DNA of 6,066 nt from Methanosarcinales archaeon (GTDB lineage: Archaea > Halobacteriota > Methanosarcinia > Methanosarcinales > Methanosarcinaceae), in NCBI GenBank assembly GCA_012329085.1, contig JAAXQB010000378.1, positions 1-6,066 of the forward strand, in the 5' to 3' direction. The notes below the pieces were generated by a model, which was not told the origin of the DNA, did no database searches, and saw only the letters and a list, made by a program, of their open reading frames with translations. Positions within the stretch are counted from its first letter, which is position 1. Every line of letters starts with the position of its first letter. The position numbers and the translations under genes are program-made. Shown one piece after another: positions 1-5,738 of this stretch.

Positions 1-867
1 ATACTCTATTTTATTATTTTACCAACGGTATGTGCAGTATCAGTTTCTTTAAATCCTCCAAGAATTACAGTTCGTGCCGATTATTTAACAGAAGTTCGGC
101 ATATAGGAATTACAAATCCAAGTACATCTGCAATTAGAGTTAATCTTGTAGGGGATGCAAGAGGATCAGAAATTACATTTGGATCCAATAATTTTATACT
201 TGGAGGTGGAAATACAAAGGATGTACCAATAACTTTTAAAATGGGGCGAGGTAATTTTGAAGGAGAAATCCAACTAAGAATTACTAATGCAAATCAAAAT
301 GTCAATGGATTATCACCGGGTATAAAAATTCCAATTCCTGTGAGAATATTTGCAACAGATGCCATTCCATACCCAAAACAACAAGCTGCACAACCACAAG
401 CTGCAAATCAACAAGCTGCACAACCACAAGCTGCAAATCAACAATCAACACAGAATAATGAAAGAAAAGAACTTACAACAGATCTAACAATACCTACACC
501 ACAAGGCGAACTTTCACCAATACCATCAGGAATGAAACAAATTCCTATAAAAGAAGAACTGCCAACAATAAAAGAAAAAGCACCACAAAATGAAACAAAC
601 GAAACAAATATATCCTACACACCCAATCAAGAAATTAAATCCAATGAAGTAAATGAAATTTTTGGAATTACTCACACCCAGATTATATATGGAATTATTG
701 GAATTTTATGCATTGCAGTAGCAGCTTTTGCATATAATAAATTTGGTTCTAAAATCAATTTACCAAAGATAAATCTAACAAAAATTGGCAAGGGCAACAA
801 TAATAAAGCATTATCAAAAACTCAAGAAAATACACAACCAAGTGCTAATAAAAAAGTATGGAGGTGA
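1..867 (+). CDS. Secreted, C-terminally membrane-anchored surface protein (5' end outside window)
   Basis: The frame is open from base 1 to the TGA at 865-867 (288 residues). The first in-frame ATG, at 241, lies inside a continuous domain, so the true start is upstream of the window. The first residues (ILYFIILPTVCAVSVS) look like the hydrophobic core and cleavage region of a signal peptide, so probably only a few residues are missing. Next comes a beta-rich segment of about 100 residues resembling an Ig-like or adhesion fold (inference). A Q/A/P/N-rich linker with a tandem repeat follows, then a long polar, Lys/Glu/Thr/Pro-rich stalk. One membrane helix lies at about 682-735 (IIYGIIGILCIAVAAFAY), followed by a basic cytoplasmic tail of about 40 residues. 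The expected topology is outside domain, stalk, anchor, short tail. I recognise no named family. It overlaps the methyltransferase gene by 10 bp, so the two are probably co-transcribed. A role in signalling or adhesion is only a guess from that neighbour. Confidence 0.75.
   Translation: MLYFIILPTVCAVSVSLNPPRITVRADYLTEVRHIGITNPSTSAIRVNLVGDARGSEITFGSNNFILGGGNTKDVPITFKMGRGNFEGEIQLRITNANQNVNGLSPGIKIPIPVRIFATDAIPYPKQQAAQPQAANQQAAQPQAANQQSTQNNERKELTTDLTIPTPQGELSPIPSGMKQIPIKEELPTIKEKAPQNETNETNISYTPNQEIKSNEVNEIFGITHTQIIYGIIGILCIAVAAFAYNKFGSKINLPKINLTKIGKGNNNKALSKTQENTQPSANKKVWR
379..444 (+). repeat. 30-bp in-frame tandem repeat in surface protein linker
   Basis: Two exact 30-bp units (379-408 and 409-438) encode QQAAQPQAAN twice, followed by the first two codons of a third unit. 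The repeat lies between the folded outer domain and the polar stalk, where a flexible linker is expected. Exact identity at DNA level suggests a recent duplication or ongoing slippage, so copy number could differ among strains. Confidence 0.9.
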
Positions 868-1703
868 ATCATATAGCCATTAACAGTAACATACATTTTA
901 ACATTTTAAAAAAAAACATCCACGATTATACAGGAGTAGATTGTAGCAAATATAAGGATAGTTATCTTCAAAGAAGAATAACACTTAGAATGAAGGAATT
1001 AAAAATTCCATCATATGATTTATATTCTAAATTTTTAAAAAACGATAAAAATGAATATAAAATTTTAATGGATGGCATAACTATAAATGTTACTGAATTT
1101 TTTAGAGATAAAGGAACATATGATTATATTCAAAAAAAATTAATTCCCAGCATAATTTCAAGTAAAATCGATCGGAATGCTAAAACGATAAGAATATGGA
1201 GTGCGGGGTGTTCTATTGGTATGGAACCATATTCAATAGGAATTATTTTACACGAATTATTTGGAAGTAAAATAAATAATTTTAAAATATATATTCTTGC
1301 AACAGACCTTGATAAAAAAGCTCTCGATGTTGCAAAAAAAGGTATTTATGATAAATCCGTATTTAAATATATGAATAAATTTATAATTCAAAAATATTTT
1401 GATATCGAAGAATCAGAAGGCAATGTTAAATATGCCATAAAAGACAAAGTTAAAAATCTTGTGAAATTTTACAATTATGACCTTTTTTCAAATTCAAAAT
1501 ATTCTCATTTTGATTTAATACTTTGTAGAAATGTTATGATATATTTTACCAAGGAACTTCAAAATAGATTAATATATGATTTTCATAATTCATTAAATGA
1601 TGGTGGTTATTTAATAATTGGAAAAACTGAATCGATGACAGGAGATCTTAATAGCAGATATTTATGTATAAATGCGAGAGAAAAAATATATCAAAAAAAT
1701 TGA
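858..1703 (+). CDS. cheR: CheR-type chemotaxis protein-glutamate O-methyltransferase
   Basis: This cytoplasmic enzyme transfers methyl groups from S-adenosylmethionine (SAM) to glutamates of chemoreceptors, setting receptor adaptation. The 281 residues match the usual single-unit CheR length. Residues ~12-70 are the helical N-terminal domain (LQRRITLRMKEL). Residues ~75-275 are the SAM-binding domain, with INVTEFFRD (76-84), WSAGCSIGMEPYS (114-126), ATDLDKKAL (148-156), LILCRNVMIYF (220-230) and GGYLIIGKTES (249-259). These match the family's NxTxFFR, SAGCxTGEEPYS, ATDI, CRNVxIYF and GGYLxLGxSES motifs. Two motif residues differ: the usual T is I120 and the first E of GEE is M122. The gene overlaps the surface-protein gene by 10 bp. 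No receptor, cheB or cheA is in the window, so its target is unknown; partners may lie upstream. Family call is secure; the exact start is not, because the ribosome site overlaps the annotated ATG. Confidence 0.92.
   Translation: MEVNHIAINSNIHFNILKKNIHDYTGVDCSKYKDSYLQRRITLRMKELKIPSYDLYSKFLKNDKNEYKILMDGITINVTEFFRDKGTYDYIQKKLIPSIISSKIDRNAKTIRIWSAGCSIGMEPYSIGIILHELFGSKINNFKIYILATDLDKKALDVAKKGIYDKSVFKYMNKFIIQKYFDIEESEGNVKYAIKDKVKNLVKFYNYDLFSNSKYSHFDLILCRNVMIYFTKELQNRLIYDFHNSLNDGGYLIIGKTESMTGDLNSRYLCINAREKIYQKN
860..867 (+). promoter_or_regulatory. Strong Shine-Dalgarno site GGAGGTGA overlapping the apparent cheR start
   Basis: GGAGGTGA fully matches the anti-SD at the 3' end of archaeal and bacterial 16S rRNA. 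It lies over the stop codon of the upstream gene and begins at the last base of the only nearby ATG (858-860). A site this good should feed a start 5-10 bases downstream. The in-frame codons there are ATA (873) and ATT (879), with no ATG or TTG; GTG at 864 lies inside the site. The true start of the downstream gene is therefore uncertain. Confidence 0.75.
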
Positions 1704-1814
1704 AAATATATGACTGGGTTGCTTAACCGAAAACACATGAAAATGAATACTATATTTTAAACATTAACACCATCAAGATTTATATTTTTATTAAAAAATG
1801 ATGTAATTATTGAG

Positions 1815-1823
1815 TTTTTTTTT
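1815..1823 (+). terminator. T-run, probable terminator after cheR
   Basis: Nine consecutive T residues lie about 110 bases after the cheR stop. Archaeal RNA polymerase stops at plain U-runs without a hairpin, so this is the first good candidate end for the surface protein-cheR transcript. A second T-run at 1912-1919 could act as a backup. Confidence 0.45.
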
Positions 1824-1849
1824 GCATATAATTTTTAAATACACAGCTC

Positions 1850-1964
1850 CAAAGAGAATTTCCTTATAAAAACTCATTCCAAAAAGTTTTCGAGAAGAAC
1901 TTTATTCTAAATTTTTTTTCTTTGAAAAAATTTTGTTTGAAAAAATTTTGTTTTCGTTCTAAAT
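1850..1964 (+). repeat. Degenerate second copy of the hairpin-rich repeat
   Basis: Two blocks match the repeat at 5737-5901 in the same orientation and order. Positions 1850-1872 match 5833-5855 at 22 of 23 bases. Positions 1936-1964 match 5863-5891 at 26 of 29, including 18 identical bases (1943-1960 and 5870-5887). The blocks are about 56 bp further apart here. The extra length includes a 15-bp tandem duplication and another hairpin (AAAGTTTT at 1883-1890 with AGAACTTT at 1896-1903, one G-T pair). The left arm of the hairpin that uses block 1 is missing, so this copy looks decayed or rearranged. A weak outer pairing of 1805-1814 with 1959-1968 (8 of 10) would give a unit of about 164 bp, close to the other copy, but in such AT-rich DNA this may be chance. 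Confidence 0.65.
1921..1950 (+). repeat. Exact 15-bp tandem duplication
   Basis: TTTGAAAAAATTTTG occurs twice in direct succession (1921-1935 and 1936-1950). The copy of this repeat near 5863 has only one such unit, so the duplication arose in this copy, probably by slippage. Confidence 0.9.
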
Positions 1965-2140
1965 AATCGTTATCTTGTATGCTTTTTTTTAATCTATATA
2001 TATATTATAACTTATCACTTGTTTTTTAAATTTTATATCTACAAACTTTCGCAGATTACACAGATTTTTTTTATTTATTGTTTTATATTTTTATTTTATT
2101 ATGACTCATTGGATAAATAAATCACTTTACTTTTTTTTTA

Positions 2141-2923
2141 TCAAAACAAAATTGAAATAAATAAAATTAAAGCTAAACACATAAAAATACAAATAAGCAC
2201 AAACCAATCTATTTTATTCATGGTAAGTTCAAAAAATGAAGTTCTAAATTGACCTTGATAGCATCTACATTCCATTGCTATCGCTGTATTATTTGCGGCA
2301 CGAATGGAATTGGAAATTATTGGTATTGCCATTGTCGAAATTCTTTTTATGGGATTGGACATATTTACACCTCGCGAAATTTGTGCGGATTTAATTTCAT
2401 TTACACTATCAAAAAGCAATGGTATAAATCTAATAGAAAGAGAAATACAAACTGCAAGGTCAAATGATGTTATACCCATCCATTTAATTGGAAAAAATCG
2501 AAGTAATCGTTCAATACCGAGCGTAATTAAACTTGCATGCGTTGTTACAACAAGAATAGATGAATATAAAATAAGTAAGGAAAATCGCATAACAATAAAT
2601 GCACCTTGCTCTAATCCTTTTTGAGTTATATGAATAAATCCGTATGAAAAAAATGAATTATAATCTGGAGTTAATAGTGCATGCATAAGAAATATAAATA
2701 TAAAAAATATTGATATTGGCTTTAAATGTTTAATATATACAATTGGATTTAATTTTGATATAAATGCAATTAATAAAAAGATTAAAAAAATAAAAAGAAG
2801 TTCAAAAATTGTGCTTGTTTTGAAAATAATGATGCTTGATATTATTATTGTAACAATCTTTACACGCGGATCAAGATTGTGTATTATTGAATTTTTTGGA
2901 ACATAAGCAAAGAATGATTTCAT
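2141..2923 (-). CDS. ecfT: ECF transporter transmembrane coupling protein EcfT
   Basis: EcfT (CbiQ family; BioN when tied to biotin) is the membrane scaffold that passes ATP-driven motion to the substrate-binding S component. Its 260 residues are of normal length. The HNLDPRVK motif (residues 15-22) is the family's N-terminal signature. Hydrophobic segments at about 22-55, 68-84, 108-128, 150-172 and 238-259 fit a multi-span protein. The two cytoplasmic coupling helices end in the expected X-R-X motifs, SRG (183-185) and CRC within AMECRCY (219-221). These arginines contact the two ATPases. It is the last gene of the bioY operon, 10 bp after ecfA2. A partial Shine-Dalgarno (GAAGTGAT, one mismatch) sits 3 bases before the ATG. 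With no other substrate gene in the operon, biotin import is its likely job, though it could also serve S components encoded elsewhere. Confidence 0.93.
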   Translation of the reverse strand: MKSFFAYVPKNSIIHNLDPRVKIVTIIISSIIIFKTSTIFELLFIFLIFLLIAFISKLNPIVYIKHLKPISIFFIFIFLMHALLTPDYNSFFSYGFIHITQKGLEQGAFIVMRFSLLILYSSILVVTTHASLITLGIERLLRFFPIKWMGITSFDLAVCISLSIRFIPLLFDSVNEIKSAQISRGVNMSNPIKRISTMAIPIISNSIRAANNTAIAMECRCYQGQFRTSFFELTMNKIDWFVLICIFMCLALILFISILF

Positions 2924-2933
2924 TTCATCACTT

Positions 2934-3899
2934 CTATATTATAATGGATTTTATTTCATCTATTGCATCATCGACTGTGTATATGTTATCTTGAATAGAA
3001 AATCCCCTCTTTTTTATATCTCGCAGGAGTTTATTTATGATAGGAATTGGATTTTGAATTGAGTGCAAATATTCAGAAGGCGTTCCTTTAAATTTGATTT
3101 TTCCATGTTCCATTAATATTATTGTGTCTGAAAGTTCAAGTAAATCTTTTATATTATGCGATACCATAATTATTCCAATTTTATTTTCTTTACACTTATG
3201 GATTTTTTTTAGAATTGATATTAATTGCTGTTTAAAAGAAAAATCCAATCCTGTTATAGGTTCATCAAGAATGATATATTTTGGTTTTAAAATTAAAATT
3301 CCTGCAAGTGCAACCAATCGTATTGTTCCCCCACTTAATTTAAAAGGATTCTTGTCAAGAATTACTTTATCAAGCCCTACTAGTTCAAGTGATTCATATA
3401 CTTGTTTTTCAATTTCTTTTTTAGACTGTATATTATGTGTAAAGTTATATGCGGAGAGAAATCGTAAATTATTTTGATTGGATTGTCCTCTAAATAAAGA
3501 AGATTTTATATTTATATTTGACACACTATATATGTAATCTTTCAAAGATATGTCCTTTTTAAGACCAAAAATAATATCTTCATATACAGTTTCTGAAAAT
3601 ATTTGGTTTTGCGGTCTTTGAAATAACATTCCAATTAATTTCTTTACTTTATTTTCTTTTGTATGTAACCCATCTACTTTAATTTCTCCTGAATCTGGCA
3701 TAAGTAATCCATTAAAATGTTTAATTAGCGTGGTTTTTCCAGAGCCATTATCCCCAATTATTCCTACAAATTCATTTTCGTGAATGGTAAAACTAACATT
3801 ATCAAGTGCTTTTAGTTTAAAAGGAAGGGTTTTTTTATCACATTCTTGAAAAGAATATGTGTCATATGAATAACTTATGTTTTTGACATTAATTGACAT
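2934..3899 (-). CDS. ecfA2: ECF transporter ATPase, EcfA2-type, with altered signature motif and an extra segment
   Basis: This is one of two different ATP-hydrolysing subunits of the ECF transporter. Over 321 residues it has Walker A GDNGSGKTT (49-57), Q-loop Q94 in MLFQRPQNQIFSETVYEDIIFG, signature LSGGT (188-192), Walker B YIILDE (208-213), and the H-loop histidine H248. SETVYEDI is typical of EcfA2, which is why I assign this subunit. Two oddities stand out. The signature's usual final Q is T192 and the following basic stretch is weakened (LSGGTIRLVAL). About 35-40 extra polar residues (~117-158) lie between the Q-loop and the signature, where relatives and the sister ATPase go straight on. 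The protein is longer than the usual ~280 residues for that reason. It overlaps ecfA1 by 25 bp, so the two are probably translationally coupled. Catalysis at the composite site using this signature may be weak. Confidence 0.92.
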   Translation of the reverse strand: MSINVKNISYSYDTYSFQECDKKTLPFKLKALDNVSFTIHENEFVGIIGDNGSGKTTLIKHFNGLLMPDSGEIKVDGLHTKENKVKKLIGMLFQRPQNQIFSETVYEDIIFGLKKDISLKDYIYSVSNINIKSSLFRGQSNQNNLRFLSAYNFTHNIQSKKEIEKQVYESLELVGLDKVILDKNPFKLSGGTIRLVALAGILILKPKYIILDEPITGLDFSFKQQLISILKKIHKCKENKIGIIMVSHNIKDLLELSDTIILMEHGKIKFKGTPSEYLHSIQNPIPIINKLLRDIKKRGFSIQDNIYTVDDAIDEIKSIII

Positions 3900-4714
3900 A
3901 TTGTATTTAAGAGTTCAGCATAGAGATTTAAATTCATATTTTTATTACTATCGATGCTTATATTTTTATTAATTTTTTGCAATGCATTCTTAAGTTTAAT
4001 TAAATCTGGAACTTCAATTCCAAAATTTTCTATATTTTCATTTTTAAACAATTCATTTGGCGTAGTATCTGATACTATATTGCCTTTATTCATTAAAATT
4101 ACACGATCTGCCCTTAATATTTCATCAATTTTATGTGTGCATAGAATTATGGTTTTGCCCTTCGATTTAAGCCTATAAATAAGATCCATAACGATTTTTT
4201 GTGTAGATTTATCAAGCATAGAAGTCACTTCATCAAATACAATATAGGTAGGATTCATTGCAAGCACGCCTGTAATTGCTGCCATTTGCATTTGACCGCC
4301 ACTTAAATGTTTTGGATGGTAATCTCTATATTTTTGCAATCCTGTTTCATGCAATGCTTTATCTACTCTCGTTACAATTTCTTTTTGGGAAAGTGCAAGA
4401 TTTTCAAGACCAAATGCAATATCTTCTTTAAGTGTTGTACCTATGAATTGAAGTGCTGCATCTTGAAAAACCATTCCAACAGTTTGCCGAATTGTTTGTA
4501 TATTTTTTATATTTTTTGAATCCAATCCATCTATTTTAACAGAGCCTTTACAAGGAGTCTGCAATGCATTTAAATGTCGCACAAGTGTAGTTTTTCCACA
4601 ACCATTGCCACCTATAATTGCTATAAATTCACTTCTTTTAATTGTAAGATTTATATTATTTAATACAATTTCGCCTATTTTGTATTTAAACCCAAGGTTT
4701 TCTATTTCAATCAT
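3875..4714 (-). CDS. ecfA1: ECF transporter ATPase, EcfA1-type
   Basis: This is the partner ATPase of the heterodimer that powers vitamin uptake. I start it at the ATG of 4714 (MIEIENLGFKY), giving 279 residues, the normal length. The frame also allows a TTG at 4753, but its extra 13 residues lie inside bioY and precede the conserved beginning of the domain. Motifs from this start: Walker A GGNGCGKTT (35-43), Q-loop Q84 in VGMVFQDAALQFIGTTLKEDIAFG, signature LSGGQ (137-141), Walker B YIVFDE (157-162), TSMLD D-loop, H-loop H194 (CTHKIDE). The wording around the Q-loop and TSMLD fits EcfA1. The residue three after the signature is M144, where most relatives have R (SGGQxQR). The start overlaps the end of bioY by 8 bp, with no Shine-Dalgarno, which suggests coupled translation. 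The last ~45 residues form the usual C-terminal dimerisation tail. Confidence 0.93.
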   Translation of the reverse strand: MIEIENLGFKYKIGEIVLNNINLTIKRSEFIAIIGGNGCGKTTLVRHLNALQTPCKGSVKIDGLDSKNIKNIQTIRQTVGMVFQDAALQFIGTTLKEDIAFGLENLALSQKEIVTRVDKALHETGLQKYRDYHPKHLSGGQMQMAAITGVLAMNPTYIVFDEVTSMLDKSTQKIVMDLIYRLKSKGKTIILCTHKIDEILRADRVILMNKGNIVSDTTPNELFKNENIENFGIEVPDLIKLKNALQKINKNISIDSNKNMNLNLYAELLNTICQLMSKT

Positions 4715-5270
4715 GTAATATTGGAAATTTTTTGACAATAAATGATGCCACAATGATTTCTACAAGTCCCCCCATTAAAAATGGAACCATTCCTACTGCA
4801 ATTGCTTTTGAAAAGCTTATATCTGCAATAAGCATAAGTTGAGGAATACCAAATAAATATACTGTAAAAAGCCCAACAGCCATAAAAAGAATATTAAAAA
4901 GAATATTTGGGGTGCCTTTTTTTTCACATAATGCACCAATAATAGCTGCTGCAAATATAAATCCTATAATGTAGCCGCCTGTTGGACCGATTAAAACCCC
5001 AAATCCAGAAGTTCCGCCTGCAAATACTGGAAATCCAACTATTCCAATAAATATATATATGATGACACTTATTGACCCCCATTTAATTCCAAGCATGGCA
5101 CCTGCTATAAAAACAAAAAATGTTTGTAGCGTACTTGGTACTGGACTAAATGGAATTGGAATTGATATATGTGCACCAATTGCAATCATTGTGGCAAAAA
5201 GTGATGCAAATACCATTTTTTTAATTGTGTCTGAACTTGAAAGAGTAGTTGATATATTTTTATTATCCAT
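4707..5270 (-). CDS. bioY: Biotin transporter S component BioY
   Basis: BioY is the membrane protein that binds biotin and gives the ECF transporter its specificity. Its 187 residues are typical. The family's signature is clear: VPSTLQTFFVFIAGAMLG (44-61), then GFPVFAGGTSGFGVLIGPTGGYIIGF (79-104). About six hydrophobic helices cover residues 18-180. The ATG at 5270 is the only sensible start. It has no Shine-Dalgarno and is preceded by an A-run in the mRNA sense, which suits a leaderless or very short-leader transcript. It is first in the operon bioY-ecfA1-ecfA2-ecfT, so the transporter carries its own energising module. A BirA-like palindrome 22 bases upstream of the ATG implies repression when biotin is plentiful. 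No biotin synthesis gene is in the window. Confidence 0.96.
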   Translation of the reverse strand: MDNKNISTTLSSSDTIKKMVFASLFATMIAIGAHISIPIPFSPVPSTLQTFFVFIAGAMLGIKWGSISVIIYIFIGIVGFPVFAGGTSGFGVLIGPTGGYIIGFIFAAAIIGALCEKKGTPNILFNILFMAVGLFTVYLFGIPQLMLIADISFSKAIAVGMVPFLMGGLVEIIVASFIVKKFPILHD

Positions 5271-5292
5271 AATTTTTTTTTAAAATTTTATG

Positions 5293-5323
5293 TAGTTAAC
5301 TCAATTAATTTATTGGTTAACTA
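5293..5323 (-). promoter_or_regulatory. BirA-type operator of the bioY operon
   Basis: An exact two-arm palindrome, TAGTTAAC (5293-5300) and GTTAACTA (5316-5323), is separated by 15 bases. Known BirA operators in bacteria and archaea have arms of the TTGTTAAC / GTTAACAA type with a spacer of about 14-16, so each arm here differs at one base. It starts 22 bases upstream of the bioY ATG. The AT-rich spacer (AATAAATTA in the bioY direction, about 5306-5314) could be the TATA box, in which case repressor binding would block the promoter directly. A bifunctional biotin ligase with a DNA-binding domain must be encoded elsewhere for this to work. The site is also 128 bases from the divergent gene and may or may not affect it. 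Confidence 0.75.
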
Positions 5324-5450
5324 ATTTAATATCAAAAGGAATGCATTAAATATAAGGATTGCGATTTATTATCAACACAAGATTGCTTTAAAATTTATCA
5401 ATGCCTAATCCAAACTATTAATTAACAATATGCAATAATAAATACTTAAA

Positions 5451-5729
5451 ATGGTTGAAAACGAGAAATTAAAAAATCAGATTTTAAAATGGGCTAATCA
5501 ATATGCAAAAAGAAATTGTTATAAATTAAACAGTGATATTGAAATATTAGATATTGTAATATCTGGTCTTGCTGAAAATTTGAAAAAATATAAGGTAATG
5601 TATTGCCCATGCCGTATAATATCTGATGATATTGAACAAAATAAAAAAATAATATGTCCTTGTATGTATCATAAAGATGAGATTAAACAACAAGGATCAT
5701 GCCATTGTGTATTGTTTTTTAGCAAGTAA
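5451..5729 (+). CDS. Ferredoxin:thioredoxin (disulfide) reductase catalytic subunit-like protein
   Basis: This small cytoplasmic iron-sulfur enzyme family uses electrons from ferredoxin to reduce a disulfide, classically that of thioredoxin. All six family cysteines are present in 92 residues: C52-P-C54, C69-P-C71 and C84-H-C86, followed by VLFF. By analogy four of them hold a [4Fe-4S] cluster, and C54 with C86 form the active disulfide. R55 after the first CPC and H85 in CHC also fit. The spacings are 14 and 12 residues, where plant-type enzymes have about 16 and 8, as expected of a divergent archaeal form. The partner variable subunit of chloroplasts is not seen, and methanogens generally lack it. 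The ATG at 5451 has no Shine-Dalgarno; an AT box such as ATTAATTAA (5418-5426) would place transcription start almost at the ATG. It is divergent from bioY. The link to biotin, whose synthesis and use involve iron-sulfur enzymes, is speculative. Confidence 0.88.
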   Translation: MVENEKLKNQILKWANQYAKRNCYKLNSDIEILDIVISGLAENLKKYKVMYCPCRIISDDIEQNKKIICPCMYHKDEIKQQGSCHCVLFFSK

Positions 5730-5730
5730 A

Positions 5731-5738
5731 TTTTTTTT
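5731..5738 (+). terminator. T-run directly after the reductase gene
   Basis: Eight T residues begin two bases after the stop codon, a plain archaeal-style termination signal. It runs into the left end of the hairpin repeat, whose stems could also stabilise the transcript's 3' end or help termination. Confidence 0.5.

Larger units (their letters stand above)
1704..2140. other. AT-rich gap between convergent genes
   Basis: No credible gene lies between the ends of cheR and ecfT. The stretch holds T-runs on the + strand, a degenerate copy of the hairpin repeat also found at 5737-5901, a tandem 15-mer, and a CGCAGATTACACAGATT-type string at 2050-2066. It looks like a termination zone that has collected repeats. 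I see no clear T-run terminator for ecfT on the minus strand in the first 150 bases after its stop. Confidence 0.7.

Noticed and set aside
241..243. ATG at 241 as start of the surface protein
   Set aside because: The frame is open and protein-like back to base 1, including a signal-peptide-like segment and the first half of the outer domain; no ribosome site precedes 241.
1717..1728. Hairpin GGTT-GCTT-AACC just after cheR as a terminator
   Set aside because: Only a 4-bp stem and no T-run follows it; the T-run at 1815-1823 is a better candidate.
3094..3477. 127-codon + strand frame opposite ecfA2, and other frames opposite ecfT, ecfA1 and bioY
   Set aside because: They lie antisense to genes with clear family motifs and show no recognisable protein features.
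4715..4753. TTG start extending EcfA1 by 13 residues
   Set aside because: The extension lies within bioY coding sequence, and the ABC domain begins normally at the ATG of 4714 (MIEIENLGFKY).
5271..5450. Riboswitch or leader RNA upstream of bioY
   Set aside because: The promoter-like and operator sequences lie within about 55 bases of the ATG, leaving no room for a structured leader; no known biotin riboswitch applies.
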